Part shown: positions 53,521-64,000 of the stretch, piece by piece
Position numbering within the stretch: the first letter of the stretch is position 1
Layout of the letters: the number at the start of each line of letters is the position of its first letter
Assembly (NCBI GenBank): GCA_946894095.1
Contig: OX335643.1
Coordinates: forward strand, 6,187,036 to 6,251,035
Reading direction: 5' to 3'
Length of the DNA: 64,000 nt
Origin: Incurvaria masculella
Taxonomy: Eukaryota; Arthropoda; Insecta; Lepidoptera; Incurvariidae
Program-made: the position numbers and the translations under genes
Notes under the pieces: model-generated
What the model was told of the DNA's origin: nothing
Databases searched by the model: none
What the model saw: the letters and a program-made list of their open reading frames with translations, nothing else

Positions 53521-54289
53521 AAAAAATACGGGTTTGTACGTGTTTTGGAACCATCAAACAATACTATTATGTACTGTACTCTTATAGCAATGGTTACGAC
53601 AGGTATTTTTTTTACATAAATCATAAAAAGGCGGGCTTAATGCCGAAGGGCAGTCTCTACCCACCAACCTTTGGGATCTAGAGAGAGGTACATGGCGGCA
53701 GACAGAAATAATTCAGAGCATTTTAATGATACAGTTCTGGCAATTCACGAAGTCTAGCGGGCTTTACTTGTGGTAAACACATAACGCATAAATATCAAAG
53801 TGTGTGTGAGATCGAGCTGGGATATGGTTAGCATTTAAATAATAAATAATTAATGCTTTCATATGAATTGTCGCTCTTACGCACACTTTGTTAATAGCAA
53901 AAATGCTTGTTCAAACTGTTGAGCTCAATCGAATGATTGGTCTCAGATATACTTTTACCAACACCAGTTCTTGGTAGGAATTTTCACACCAATTTTCGGG
54001 AGAGCGCTTTGCGCTTATAACCTATTTCCTGTAGCCTCGTCAGTCCTCCGTTCTGTTTACGCTTAAGAGCATCTCGACGTCCCATCATACGGCGAATCAT
54101 AATTATATTGAAAAACGAAGCCTATTTTTACATCAAGCACTTCATAAACATCATTAAAATATTGTTTTATTGATAGCGAGCTAGCCGGAGCCCGGGTTAC
54201 ATATCTCAGAGACTCTTGTGTGGTTGCAACATTACTAAGAAAGATGATAACGGTATCTGAGCATGCTACTGAACAAAATTTGCACCTTT
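53521..54289. other. Intergenic spacer
   Basis: No gene recognised between the SINE and the next repeat. Mixed AT-rich DNA with short, domainless ORFs. Confidence 0.4.
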
Positions 54290-54506
54290 TTAGGGTTCCG
54301 TACCCAAAGGGTGTCAACTGAACCCTATTACTAAGCCTCCGCTGTCCGTCCGTCCATCCATCCGTTCGTCCGTCTGTCCATCCGTCTGTCACAGGGCTGT
54401 ATCTCATGAACTGTAATAGGTAGGCAGCCGCAATTTTCACAGAGTGTGTATGTATTTTGCCGCTATAACAACAAATAGGTAAAATAAAAAACATAAAAAA
54501 ATTTAA
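54290..54506 (+). repeat. Interspersed repeat, GGCCAAGTGCGAGTCGG type, 3'-truncated copy
   Basis: tagggttccgtacccaaagg, a tccgtccg-rich stretch, tcacagggctgtatctcatg, tttgccgctataacaacaaa. The final ccgactcgcacttggccgg part is missing. Confidence 0.75.
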
Positions 54507-54639
54507 GGGGGAGAACTCACGTTTGGTCTGGCATTTTCTAAACAATTTAATTTAGATATATTTTTTTTAAAATACAGTCATACTTTTCAAAATCTCTGAA
54601 CCGAACGTTCAATTTTTGCAGTCAATGTCCGCAACGCAG

Positions 54640-54895
54640 GTAAGGCGTTAAAGCGATGCTTGTATAATCTGAAACACTGTGTTAGTAGGAGGCGCTGATT
54701 ACGGAAGGAGGGAGGAGAGTTCCAAATGATGGTTATAAAGCAGGTGATGAAATTGGTAGACGCAATACCCGCGAATGATGTTTCGCTGGTTCGGGTCCAG
54801 CCTTGCAGTGTATTTATAAAGTCGTTATTTTTATAGGGTTCTTTATTTAATTAACCCTTGCTTTACGTTCGATTATACATACATACTTTCCTTGG
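54640..54895. mobile_element. Fold-back/tRNA-like element, partial copy
   Basis: gatgaaattggtagacgcaa, tacccgcgaatgatg, tggttcgggtccagccttgc, then cttgctttacgttcgattat. The left arm is largely missing. Confidence 0.6.
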
Positions 54896-55241
54896 GATTG
54901 ATTTAAGCCAATACGTATATGTCTTCAGCTCGAAAACTATAAGAAGTTGTAATGGGTCTTCCCTTCACAATAATAATTAATAATGCCGATCACCCGGCTG
55001 AATAATTTGTCTGCTGAAACATTATTTTAATGTTGGCTACGAAAACAATCTGATGGCGTCGAAAATTAACTAAGATGACCGAAATATCCTCATGCAATTT
55101 TTTACCAACATGATAGCATTTGTTCATTGCGACTCCGTTATTGGTGGGAAACCATACAATTTATACCCGTGTGTGGTTTAAGCGCAGCATAATGAGGTAA
55201 AACATAATATTCCTCACGACACCAATCCAATCTAGATAGCG

Positions 55242-55600
55242 TCATGAACTCGTGGTCTCTCGTAGTTCCGGGTCTCCCTGCGTCGAGACCCATCGCTTTT
55301 TAGCAAGCCCCCGTGACTCGCCCAGCGCAGGTCTGGATGCTAAAAGAGGTAACCTAGTGAGGTAACTGAACAGTAACCTAGTGACCTGGTGCGCCAGTGT
55401 TTTCTCGCATTCTTGGTCTTTCGGGTTGATTCGTGAGCGTGTCTTCCACTTCCCAAAACTTGTCTTGCGAAAGGGACTGTCCAGCCTGAAACGCACACTC
55501 CTCTTCTGGAGCGGGAATGGTGCGAACCGTACCCATGCCCACGTGGCCAAGCAGCGTCGGAATTGCTGCCAGGCCGTCCGCCTGTATGTAGCTTTAATTA
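55242..55600. other. GC-rich island of unknown origin
   Basis: Distinctly GC-richer than its surroundings. A 102-codon minus-strand ORF (55242-55550; MATWAWVRFAPFPL, DSPFRKTSFGKW, LASRPALGESRG) and an overlapping plus-strand ORF are both open, but I recognise no domain in either. Possibly a retroelement untranslated region. Confidence 0.4.
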
Positions 55601-55889
55601 ATTCCGCATTAAAAAGCCATATATACCTCTGCCCCGAGCAATAAGTTCACGTGTCCAGGTGTGTGGAAGTTAGGATCCGTCAACTGCAAATTTTCCGCCA
55701 AAGAAATAACGGCTGGCGACAATTGTTACATACACATGAGGTGTTTATTTAATAATCTACCATAATTCAATAACTGAAATAGAACTAATATTGCTCGAAT
55801 ATATTGTTATTCCATTTCATTTTTGGAGAAATTAAAAACATACATTCAGTTCAGTATCGTTAACAACTTTTGCGAAGAAATTATGCACC

Positions 55890-56005
55890 TTTTGGCAATA
55901 TAAGGAAGGTCCTGACATGGTTCCTAGTTCCCATGTGGTGTGTTAGGCCAAAATTGATGGTCAGTTTGGTATTGGCCATCCATGTCCAGTTACATCAAAA
56001 AAAAG
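55890..56005 (+). mobile_element. SINE tail fragment
   Basis: ataaggaaggtcctgacatg, catgtggtgtgttaggcc, tattggccatccatgtccag, then an A-rich end. Confidence 0.65.
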
Positions 56006-57155
56006 TTTCATCACAAACGTTGTTAACAATACTTCACATACCTACTTACTTGGCAGAAGTTGTTCTATTTCATATGCTGAATCAACCGTAAAAGGCCTGT
56101 AGACATCATAAATAAATATCTTAAATACAGTTATTTACCATGGTAACCCTTGGTTCCGTTGTTTGTAAAATATATTGGACTTTATCGACTTCTTCTATTT
56201 CCAGTTGTCCTCGTATTTTTTTTAACTTACTCCAAAAGCTGAACCCATTCTCCATTGCCTGTGATACTACCTTAGTTCAATCTTTGGTGAGTGAAAATGT
56301 TTTTTGTATATGTTATTATTTATTTTGGTACATTTAGGCTTTGTAGGCTGTTGATGAGCCGTGTAGACTGCTCCGTGCAATTGCTCCGACGTATATCTTG
56401 AAGGCGTGATAACAGCCGATTGCGTTCAGTTTAATAAGGACGTAAGTAAAACAACATTTAATTACAAATTTTGTTAAACATTGTAGAACATAAGTAAAGT
56501 AATTAATGTAAGAAAATATGTAACTCGATGGTCTAGATATAATTTAAAGGTAGAACTGTAAGTCTCTGGTGTTTTGGGTTCATGGTTTCATAAAAACAGT
56601 TTGAACACAGAGTATGAGCATCATATATTTACCTTTATAGGTTTCAAATATAGTTAGATCATCAATGATCTTTCATCTTTTTGAAATACCATAATAAGTA
56701 GTTGTTGTTTTTAAAAATAAAAACTTTTACTTACGTTCTTATGGACTGAATGCGATCAAGTGTTATCACGCCCTTAAGTTACTATCGGTTAGATCAATCG
56801 TTTCAGTGGTTATTTTCTTCATAGTTGTCCCGTATTCCTTTCTAGCAACATTGCATAAACTAGCGCTTCCGCAGTTAGATGGTTTAGAAATAACCCTTAT
56901 TTTTTCTCGAGCGAACATAATTTCATTTCTGTAGACTCACTTTATTTACTTAGAATTTCATCATCGAGTTATCTCTTACACATGCAACCGAAACTATGCA
57001 CGGTGATCAGAAAGCCTGTCGAACACCCGAAAGTTTACGATAATGAATCGGATAGGCTTGTTTTTAAAAAAAAAATTGGGCAACATTTTTTTTTATTTCA
57101 TTTTTTTTTCATTTAATAGGTTCAATAGCCCGTTGTGTAGCGTTTCACCATCAAA
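56006..57155. other. Intergenic spacer
   Basis: AT-rich, no gene or bounded repeat recognised. Poly-T tracts at 57085-57115. Confidence 0.4.
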
Positions 57156-57159
57156 ACGC

Positions 57160-57360
57160 AAGTAGATACTAGCAGCTTCAGATAGGTATATAGGTACAAT
57201 GAATTCGAAATACAGCATTGCAATTATTAGTTAAAATCTAAACTGAAATTATTTTTATTATTATGTCCGAATTTGGAAAAAAAAATTTACCTATTCGATT
57301 CAGTATCTAAAACTTTACTTCCTGCCTTCGGGTGTTTGACAGGTTTTCTCTTCACCTTGC
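57160..57360 (+). repeat. Interspersed repeat shared with 15640-15860
   Basis: gtagatactagcagcttcag, ataggtacaatgaattcgaa, tttacttcctgccttcggg. It lies outside the two aligned blocks of the segmental duplication. Confidence 0.5.
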
Positions 57361-57569
57361 AAAAAAAATAATTATTTTGTTAGATTGTGGGAAAAAGGTG
57401 TCAGAACACAGTTTTTTTTGCACCTCGTTTCTGAAATACATATGTACATATAGTAGTTTGTATATTAAGTTATATATTTGTATGGTAATGTAGATATTTA
57501 AATATAAAGGTTATAAAAAATAAGGAGAGATAAAAACAACTGTATATTAAATGCATTGTTTATTTTCAT

Positions 57570-57717
57570 GTACAGTCGTTTCGTCTGAAATCTATACACC
57601 GGAAATAGAGACAAATTTGAGGTCTCTTTCTGACATGCTGACGTCAACCATAGAGTAAAAGGGACTTAGGAATTCCTTCTCTTTCCAGTGTATACATTTG
57701 ATAGGAAACGACTGTAC
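57570..57717. mobile_element. Short fold-back element (MITE-like)
   Basis: gtacagtcgtttcgtctgaa and tctatacaccggaaa at the left are mirrored by tttccagtgtatacatttga and aggaaacgactgtac at the right. 148 bp, with no coding capacity. Located 100 bp beyond the 3' stop of the paralogue. Confidence 0.75.
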
Positions 57718-57818
57718 CGGACCTATTGTTACAGTAACATTTTTTGTATCCGTACGTGACAGAATTAATCAATCTGAGCAGTTATTATTCGACGTCTTCG
57801 TGCAGACATCGGAGGATT

Positions 57819-58013
57819 CTAAGAAGTAGCCTGCTCATCCCCTATGGGCGTGAGGAACCTGTGCTCCACCATCTCCAGTCTCTCGCTGATGTCATTCAGC
57901 TTGGAGCGCAGTTTTGACGTCGAGTTCGCGATGAGGTGTTTGATGTCAACAAGTTCCTCGTCTATAGATGATAGTGCGGCACAATCGACACAGCTGGTAG
58001 CAGGCTCTTCGTG
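57819..58013 (-). CDS. Paralogue exon: C-terminal CxxC/coiled-coil tail (copy of exon 44)
   Basis: 195 nt with stop, acceptor gttacag. Differs from exon 44 at only a few bases, two of them changing residues. A tttatt (AATAAA on the minus strand) at about 57559-57564, 255 nt past the stop, is a possible polyadenylation signal. It lies beside a short fold-back element. Confidence 0.82.
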   Translation of the reverse strand, partial: HEEPATSCVDCAALSSIDEELVDIKHLIANSTSKLRSKLNDISERLEMVEHRFLTPIGDEQATS

Positions 58014-61000
58014 CTGTAACATTGAGAGAACATTTAGCAAGTGCACACGAAAATAAAACCAAATTAAAATTACTTAAATTAATTTGAGGACCAGGAAGAA
58101 TATGAAAATGCAGTTGGAAAGAAAGACAGATCAACCCCATTTATATCGCTGAGAACAACATGTCACATTGATTTTGACGATTAAAATTGGTCTCAAAAAT
58201 ATCAATAGATAAACATACAATTACGCTAATAGAGTTTCTGCAATGTATGTAGTCCTAGGATCACATACACATAAGTCTAAACTTAATAACAACTGCCATG
58301 CGCAGATACCTTAGACCCCAGCCACGTGGAGGTTTCTTCTCGGGCGGCCGGCTATGCCACAGCAAAGACGGAACTTTTAAAACATAATGAATACATTTCA
58401 CCAAACCAGAACTACCAGTTCGTGGCCTTTGCTGTGGAGACTCTTGGAGTTTGGAGCCCAGACGCCGAAAGTCTAATTAAAGAGGCGTCTGGGGACAAAC
58501 GTGCGCCCAGTAATCTTAGGCAGAAGATCAGTCTAGCCATTCAGCAGGGGAACGCGGCCTCCGTCATCGGCACGTTACTAATTGCGCCGATCATGCACGA
58601 ATATTTTAATGTTTAAGTAGCTAGATTTATCTCCTCTTTCTTTTTTTATTTCTATGTACTATAAATACATTTTCTCTGCCATGTTAAATCTGTAGCTACC
58701 CAGGAAGCAGAGATAATTACTATACATCCCAAAACATATTTTTCTATAGAATCGACGGATCGGATGGAAAGCAATAATTATTTTATGAACACGGTATAAA
58801 TTATAATACTGTTTGATTGTGCTTTTATATATATTTAATTATTTGGATATTATATAATTATTGGTGACCTTTTTGTGTTAAATGGTGTACGGTGGTACGG
58901 AACCCTTCGATGCGAGTCCGACTTGCACTTGGTGGGTTTTTTAAGAGAAAAAAAGGCTACGTGACCAAACAACTTTACCGGCAGGTAAGAGAGTTGCACC
59001 GCTCCGACTGCAGCCAGTTTGTCGTCACTGTTCCTCAGCTCGCAGGTGTACCAGCCCGCATCCTCCGGCTTCATGTTAGTAATCTGTGGAAGTTCATCTA
59101 CATAATTAATGGAAAGACAACGGCTTTTAAATAGTTGTCCGGCAATTGAAAGTGCCTGAGAAGGAATGCCAGGGTTATGAGCATTGCAGGAGGAAAGCCG
59201 TTGAGCGGAGCAGGTTGGGTGCAGGCATGGGATTATTAAAACAATAGACTAATCATGAAAACACTCCCAATACAAACACCCGCTCTACTTACCACTCATG
59301 AGTATGCTGCTATTTTAAATTTGACAGAACTTTCAATTTGACAGCACAAAATATTTTGTATGAGATCTTACAATTTCACATCAGTGAAGTGAAATCACAG
59401 AAATGAAGTCAACCACAGATTAAAATCCTTTAGGGCCTTTATGGATGTGTAGAACATATACTGTGCGATGCACCGAAAAAAATAATCCGTTAATGTAAGT
59501 GTAATTACATTAATAAATAAATGTTTTGCAACGTAAAAAAAAAACAGCCAACTAAGTAAATCAGTTACTCTAACTGAGTAAAAAGAGTAAGCCTCAAACA
59601 TTAAATATTACTGTATCTTTCAATTGTTTTTTTAACTGTGGGAAATTACTGTTTTCTCTTACTGTTTACCTAAATGTGTGCAAACTGTTTCTAGCTTTAG
59701 CATTTTTTCCATTCTAACTTACGTCTTATTTTCAGTGAAAAGGTAATGCCCAAGCCATTAAAATTTCCGTCCTTCTTGATACTGAATAGTTGCACGCCTA
59801 ATTTGTAGTCAAACCGTTTAAAAATCATCTAACCTGTCACACGTGTCATTTTTACCAAGAGCTGTGCCAAGAGATACTCTTCAATCGGTTAAAATAACTG
59901 TTTAGTACTAACTGTTTTTGCTCATTAATAGATACTTAATTAACTTAGACTAACATTAATAGTTATGATAAATACTCTACAATAAATGACTGAATTTGAT
60001 CTGTGCTAAAACAGTCAACAGTTGTACAAATTATTTTTTTCACTGGACTCGGGGAAAAGCTGATGGCATACCGAAGACCCACGGGAAAGTATGACGATAG
60101 CCATGTTAAAAAAATGGCACCCCTCTGTATGTTGTGATATCATCTAAACCGACACAAACCATTTACATGTAATTTAAATCTTCCTACAATAACATTATAT
60201 TTCTTAATGTTTGTTGTTAAGCGGCTCGTAGCCTAGTGGCGCGGGGACTGGCCTAGCGTACCAGAGACCTGGGTTCAATACCGACATGCACCACTGTCTT
60301 TCTCTTTCCGAGTTCGACAAGTGCATTTCGTTACGAATGCGAGCTGCTCCATGGTTCGGAATCCATGTAAAACTGTAGGTCCCCTTCCCCTACTAGGTGG
60401 TAGGGTTTATGCCCGCCCGGGTTGGTACCATCGCATTGGATGAAAAGATGGTCGAAGCGGCAATGAAAAATTGTCCGTGTTTTCCATCCAGTTCAATGTA
60501 GCCGTGCTCATAAAGGGAAGGTCCTGGCATGGCACCAAATTCCTTCGGGAATGTGGTGTATTGGGCTAATATCATAACGGTAGTTGTGTGGTATTAGCCA
60601 TCCATGTCAGGTCGCATAAAAAATAAAAAAAATATTGACCACATGGAGGTGAAGAATCACCTCCATGATTGACCTGCATAATTGTTATTACGTTTGAATT
60701 GAGATATTTTAATTAAAGAAACATTACTGCGTGTAACACTCTTTGATACGTCCTTTTATTAAATATCTTGACCACTTCCACTTGACATTAACTTGTTTCC
60801 GGAAGTTTTTCCGAATTCTTGAATAGACACAACACTACGGATTCTGCAGGCAAAATAAGCACATTACTACTATTTCCCAATAAAATTCTCAGTTCACATA
60901 TTACTTTACTTTAAGTTCGATACAATGTATGGGAACTGGTTGAACTGGCAATGTGCGTATTTTATCCTTCAGAAAATCTCTCTAAGGTCTTATACCTACT

Positions 61001-63553
61001 AAAATGGGCTCTTAGAATAACCTACAACCGAAAATAATCTTCTCTGCTTATATAAAAGGGAACGTCTGTTCACATGTGAAAGGTAATATCCGTAACCACA
61101 GAACAGGTTCAGGTTCGAATCCTGGAAACTCAATTTTTTTTTGTTTTTTTTTATCTCGCAAATAATTTTTATGTTTTTTTACGTGATTATATAAAAGGGA
61201 ACGTCTGTCCACATGTGAAAGGTAATCTCCGTAACCACAGAACAGATCAAGATGCCGTTTGTACCGATTTACAGATTCGATCGCGGGGCTTGCTTTAGGA
61301 TACATACCATCACGCTAAAAATCCTAAAGGCTGAGCAATATCAATGAAATTACTTTCAAAAAAAAATATTACCAATTTTGTGACGCGTGGCGGCGCTACG
61401 TGCGGCGTCACTTTGCCCGCCCTCCAAATATCTCTAAAATAGAAAGGATTAACAATTTTCGCGACAAAAGCAAGAAGCCAGTTGGCATAGCGCGTATAAC
61501 CGACTGGTTCAAATATGTTTTGTTCGAGGGAGGGTTCAGGTTCAAATCCTGGAAACTCAATTTGTTTTTTGTTTTTTTTTTTATCTCGCATATATTTTTT
61601 TTGTTTTTTTACGTGATTATATAAAAGGGAACGTCTGTCCACATGTGAAAGGTAATCTCCGTAACCACAGAACAGATCAAGTTGCCGTTTGTACCGATTT
61701 ACAGATTCGATCGCGGGGCTTGCTTTAGGATACATACCATCACGCTAAATATCCTTAAGGCTGAGCAATATCAATGAAATGACTCTCAAACAAAATTAAT
61801 ACCAATTTTGTGGCGCATGGCGGCGCTACGTGCGGCGTCACTTTGCCCGCCTTCCAAATATCTCTGAAATAGAAAGTTGGCATAGCGCGTATAACCGACT
61901 GGTTCAAATATGTTTTGTTCGAGGGAGGGTTCAGGTTCGAATCCTGAGAACTTAATTAGTTTTTCTGTTTTTTTTATCTCGCATACAATTTTTATGTTTT
62001 TTTTACGTAATAGTTTAATGGCAAAACCTTTTTCGTAAGGAACAATTTTAAGTCATGGTAGTCAGTGCGAGAAATTTTGTTTCCGAGTCGGTTATTTGAT
62101 ACGAAGTACGGCTGAGTTAATCAATGTTCAAACACGTCACTTTGAGCGAACCGCATGGAGTTCCTTCAATACTGTCCATACAAAGTGACATGTTTAATCA
62201 TACGCTGACGTTGATTGTGATGCCATCTGTCGGCACAGTTAACATTGATTAGATTTCCATCACTAAACAGAACCACTTTTGAATTTAATTGTTCAAAAGA
62301 GAGGGATGAGTTAAACAATGTTCAAACACGTCACTTTTAGTTAACCGCATAGAGTTCCTTCCATATTGTCCATATAAAGTGACGTGTTTAAGTTGTTGTG
62401 ACGTCTTAATTTTGATTGTTTCCCCTTTCGTGCACTCATTGACATAAACTTGTGTTAAAAACCATTTCGCTATTCGTGTGTTTTCCACTCTCAGACTGTA
62501 AATAGCATTTCAGTGATTGGTTTAAATATTATTATAAATTAGTTATTATTAAATGTACCTTAATTTGTACAGATTTGTACAAATGTACATATTTCCCCAA
62601 TGTAAAATGTACAGGGAGGGTGATGCGAGGATCCTCAATCTCTTTAACGGAATCACGAAACATTCGTCTGCCATCCTTTTCCTGTTGATGAAAACCATGT
62701 GTTATTATAATGAAGGTAAATAAAATATTGATATGTACATACAAATTTAAGTTTGTGTATTGCATTCAGAGATTAAAAGTTGCATTGTACCGTATTTTGG
62801 CCAGAGTCGGTTTGATTTTAGCCTCGATTTTTGTATCTGATTTTCAATATGTTTTTTACGTTCTTTCCAAATCTAAACTTAACTACTTTAAGTAATTTAC
62901 AATGTCGGATGGGGTCAGTTTTTTCCGCGAAATCGCGCAATATTACGAAAGCAAAAAAAAGAAATAAGTCAAATTTGTATGTTTCTAATGTGAACCATTA
63001 AAACTGTAAAAAAATATCTTAATTAATTATAATAGATAAACATCTAATTTACGTTTTCAATAGTTGAAATAATGTTTTTAGCAGTAAATGATTTTTTTCA
63101 TACCTTAATTATGTTTTTGTTGAAAATATCAAAACATTTTGGGATTTTTTAAAATATGGTAGTAACACTATCCTTTTCTCATTAACCTAAAGTTAAAACA
63201 GCGAAATCTATATTCAAGCAATGTAATCAGATCATTGAAATTTACATACTTTTTAACCGGATATTCAAATCAAGCAGAATATTTTCTACTTTAACACTTA
63301 GCTATATTAACACTAAGAAATATACGTTTTCTAGTTAATTTTTCTTTCATTTAGTTAGTTCAATGTAATATCTCCGCTATCTAGTAGATTACCTAACGAT
63401 CGCAAGTTCGAATACTGAGTCAGTCAACAAAATAACTGCTTACCCAAAACACATGCGAGTGGACAGGTGGGTTCTCGACTGTGCAGGTGAATGTGGCAAT
63501 GTTGCCAGATCTCTCCTCGGAGATGCTGACAATCGTGTTGGACTGGGTGCAGT
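57819..63553 (-). CDS. Adjacent head-to-tail paralogue, 3' end only (four exons visible): hybrid Ig domain + coiled-coil tail
   Basis: Copies of exons 37, 38, 43 and 44 of the main gene lie in the same order and strand. Their phases (1-0, 0-0, 0-0, 0-stop) join in frame to give one Ig domain, whose first two thirds come from Ig 8 and last third from Ig 9, followed by the CxxC/coiled coil. Equivalents of exons 39-42 are absent: 9968-13668 of the main locus is replaced by 61038-62438, which is repeat DNA. No stops or frameshifts were seen in the four exons, so it may be a working gene with one module fewer. Its 5' part lies beyond position 64000. It could also be a truncated duplicate without a promoter, which the window cannot settle. 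Confidence 0.75.
58326..58616 (+). pseudogene. Retroelement-tail-like ORF (right copy)
   Basis: 96-codon version of the ORF at 7465-7776 with the same C-terminal pattern ([37 protein letters not shown]). The first part differs by small indels. It still lies antisense in the paralogue's last intron. Confidence 0.5.
58979..59083 (-). CDS. Paralogue exon: Ig last third (copy of exon 43)
   Basis: 105 nt, phase 0 to 0. [35 protein letters not shown]. Four conservative differences from exon 43, with intact splice sites. Confidence 0.82.
60219..60622 (+). mobile_element. tRNA-derived SINE, complete copy, private to the right duplicate
   Basis: Head gcggctcgtagcctagtggc, B-box ggttcaatacc, full tail to ttagccatccatgtcaggtc and an A-rich end. 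Absent from the equivalent place (about 9360) of the left duplicate. Confidence 0.88.
61040..62010 (+). repeat. Tandem array with tRNA-like segments
   Basis: The segment ataaaagggaacgtctgt recurs at 61052, 61191 and 61621 (the last two 430 bp apart). The segment agttggcatagcgcgtataa with ggttcaggttcgaatcctg (a perfect B-box GGTTCGAATCC) recurs at about 61480-61555 and 61880-61955. T-rich tracts follow each. Possibly a tandemly duplicated SINE. It fills the module deletion of the paralogue. Confidence 0.7.
62105..62405. repeat. Two hairpin repeats of the AAAGTGACGTGTTT type
   Basis: gttcaaacacgtcactttga ... acaaagtgacatgtttaat at 62128-62202 and gttcaaacacgtcactttta ... taaagtgacgtgtttaag at 62318-62392. 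Each is self-complementary at its ends. Confidence 0.65.
62559..62681 (-). CDS. Paralogue exon: Ig middle third (copy of exon 38, enlarged)
   Basis: 123 nt, phase 0 to 0. [17 protein letters not shown] and PRITLPV as in exon 38, then a diverged, longer end (HFTLGKYVHLYKSVQIK) and the same GTACAT donor. The length gain is 21 nt and keeps the frame. Confidence 0.75.
63444..63553 (-). CDS. Paralogue exon: Ig first third (copy of exon 37)
   Basis: 110 nt, phase 1 to 0. [27 protein letters not shown], ending DSHVFW before GTAAGC. The sequon of exon 37 (NTT) is lost (NTI). Junction Cys, B-strand Cys and Trp are kept. Confidence 0.82.
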
Positions 63554-63644
63554 CTGGTGGAATGAGAAATATTGATGTTACTTTATATTCAACCTTCCTC
63601 TACTAGTATTTCAATGCTGCTAGCAACATTTATAACCTAAATAG

Positions 63645-63960
63645 CTTCGGTACCCGGCTCCGCTCGGGTCAATGTCGTTTTGGACTGATGTCGTTCTGAA
63701 TAATTTCCTGGATAAAAAGTACCCCAAAGGGCTGGTCCAAAAGGCTGGTCCAGGACAGTGTATCCTTACTTACTTGAAGTTTTACGTGGACCCCCAATCA
63801 CAGCCAGCCTCAACATCGAAAATGGTAACCTATTCCGAACCTGACTGCTCCCAGAGATGCTGTACGTTGATAAAATACGCATTGGTATTCAGCACAGCCA
63901 ACTATACCGGTTTTACAAAAAAAATTCGGGCGAGTGGTTCGCAAGTTATGAGAATTTAAC
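63645..63960 (+). repeat. Interspersed repeat (acccggctccgctcgggt type), right duplicate
   Basis: Fuller copy of 14930-15245, with a 95-codon open frame (MSFWTDVVLNNFLDKKY ...). No domain recognised. The left copy is disrupted, so coding is doubtful. Confidence 0.5.
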
Positions 63961-64000
63961 ACTCACTACTCACCATTCTGGTAATGAAGCGTTATATTAT

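Larger units (their letters stand above)
57765..61037. repeat. Segmental duplication, right copy, part A
   Basis: Copy of 6925-9968. It contains a private SINE insertion at 60219-60620 and lacks the palindrome insertion, so both insertions post-date the duplication. Homology stops at about 61037, where a tandem tRNA-like repeat begins. Confidence 0.9.
62438..64000. repeat. Segmental duplication, right copy, part B (continues past the window)
   Basis: Copy of 13668-15260, resuming at the shared sequence ttgacataaacttgtg. It keeps about 45 bp near 63757-63801 that are missing from the left copy, so the left copy has a small deletion there. Confidence 0.88.

Noticed and set aside
61480..61560. 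Functional tRNA gene from the perfect B-box
   Set aside because: Repeated in tandem with the surrounding repeat; no convincing cloverleaf or terminator-bounded gene.
61048..61735. Two related minus-strand ORFs (85 and 141 codons) sharing MYPKASPAIESVNRYKR
   Set aside because: They reflect the tandem repeat unit, with no start context or domain; repeated sequence explains the resemblance.
63672..63959. 95-codon ORF as a gene
   Set aside because: It lies in a repeat and is disrupted in the left duplicate; no domain recognised.

Overview
This is eukaryotic nuclear DNA, almost certainly from a moth or butterfly. It is AT-rich, has short GT-AG exons separated by long introns, and is full of insect-type transposable elements: an apparently intact mariner, LINE 3' ends, tRNA-derived SINEs, fold-back elements, and a widespread repeat carrying a tGGCCGG / tccgtccgtc signature. 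The species cannot be named from the sequence alone.

The main content is one large minus-strand gene, reconstructed here as 44 coding exons from the ATG at 52207 down to the TAG at 6982. Every junction has AG/GT signals. The exon phases agree throughout, and the total is 5535 nt (1844 residues plus stop). The predicted protein has a signal peptide, nine tandem copies of a two-domain module (a Mind-bomb-type SH3 repeat, SH3_15/MIB-REP-like, followed by an immunoglobulin domain), and a C-terminal coiled coil preceded by a Cys-x-x-Cys pair. Each SH3 copy is encoded by two half-exons; in three modules the first half is fused to the end of the preceding Ig. Each Ig is encoded by three exons. All domain units are class 1-1, which suits tandem duplication. 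MIB-type SH3 repeats are otherwise known to me from the cytosolic Notch-pathway ligase Mind bomb, so a secreted MIB-SH3/Ig polymer is the most unusual content of the window. All nine SH3 copies carry a Cys just before a conserved Trp, and all nine SH3-Ig junctions carry another Cys. This suggests an interdomain disulfide in each module.

Right of this gene (52.2-57.8 kb) is a spacer filled with repeats. From about 57.77 kb to the right edge lies a recent head-to-tail duplicate of the 3' end of the gene. It keeps copies of exons 37, 38, 43 and 44 but lacks the equivalents of exons 39-42. The remaining exons join in frame into one hybrid Ig domain plus the coiled coil, so the neighbouring paralogue has exactly one module fewer at this point. 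Its 5' part is outside the window.

Left of the gene (1-6.9 kb) are a gag-like retroelement fragment cut by the window edge, a mariner element with an uninterrupted 341-codon transposase, a terminal-inverted-repeat element and a SINE. Introns contain a broken non-LTR reverse transcriptase, LINE tails, several SINE families, a 72-bp perfect palindrome inserted after the segmental duplication, and short tandem repeats. No rRNA genes, functional tRNA genes or CRISPR arrays were found.
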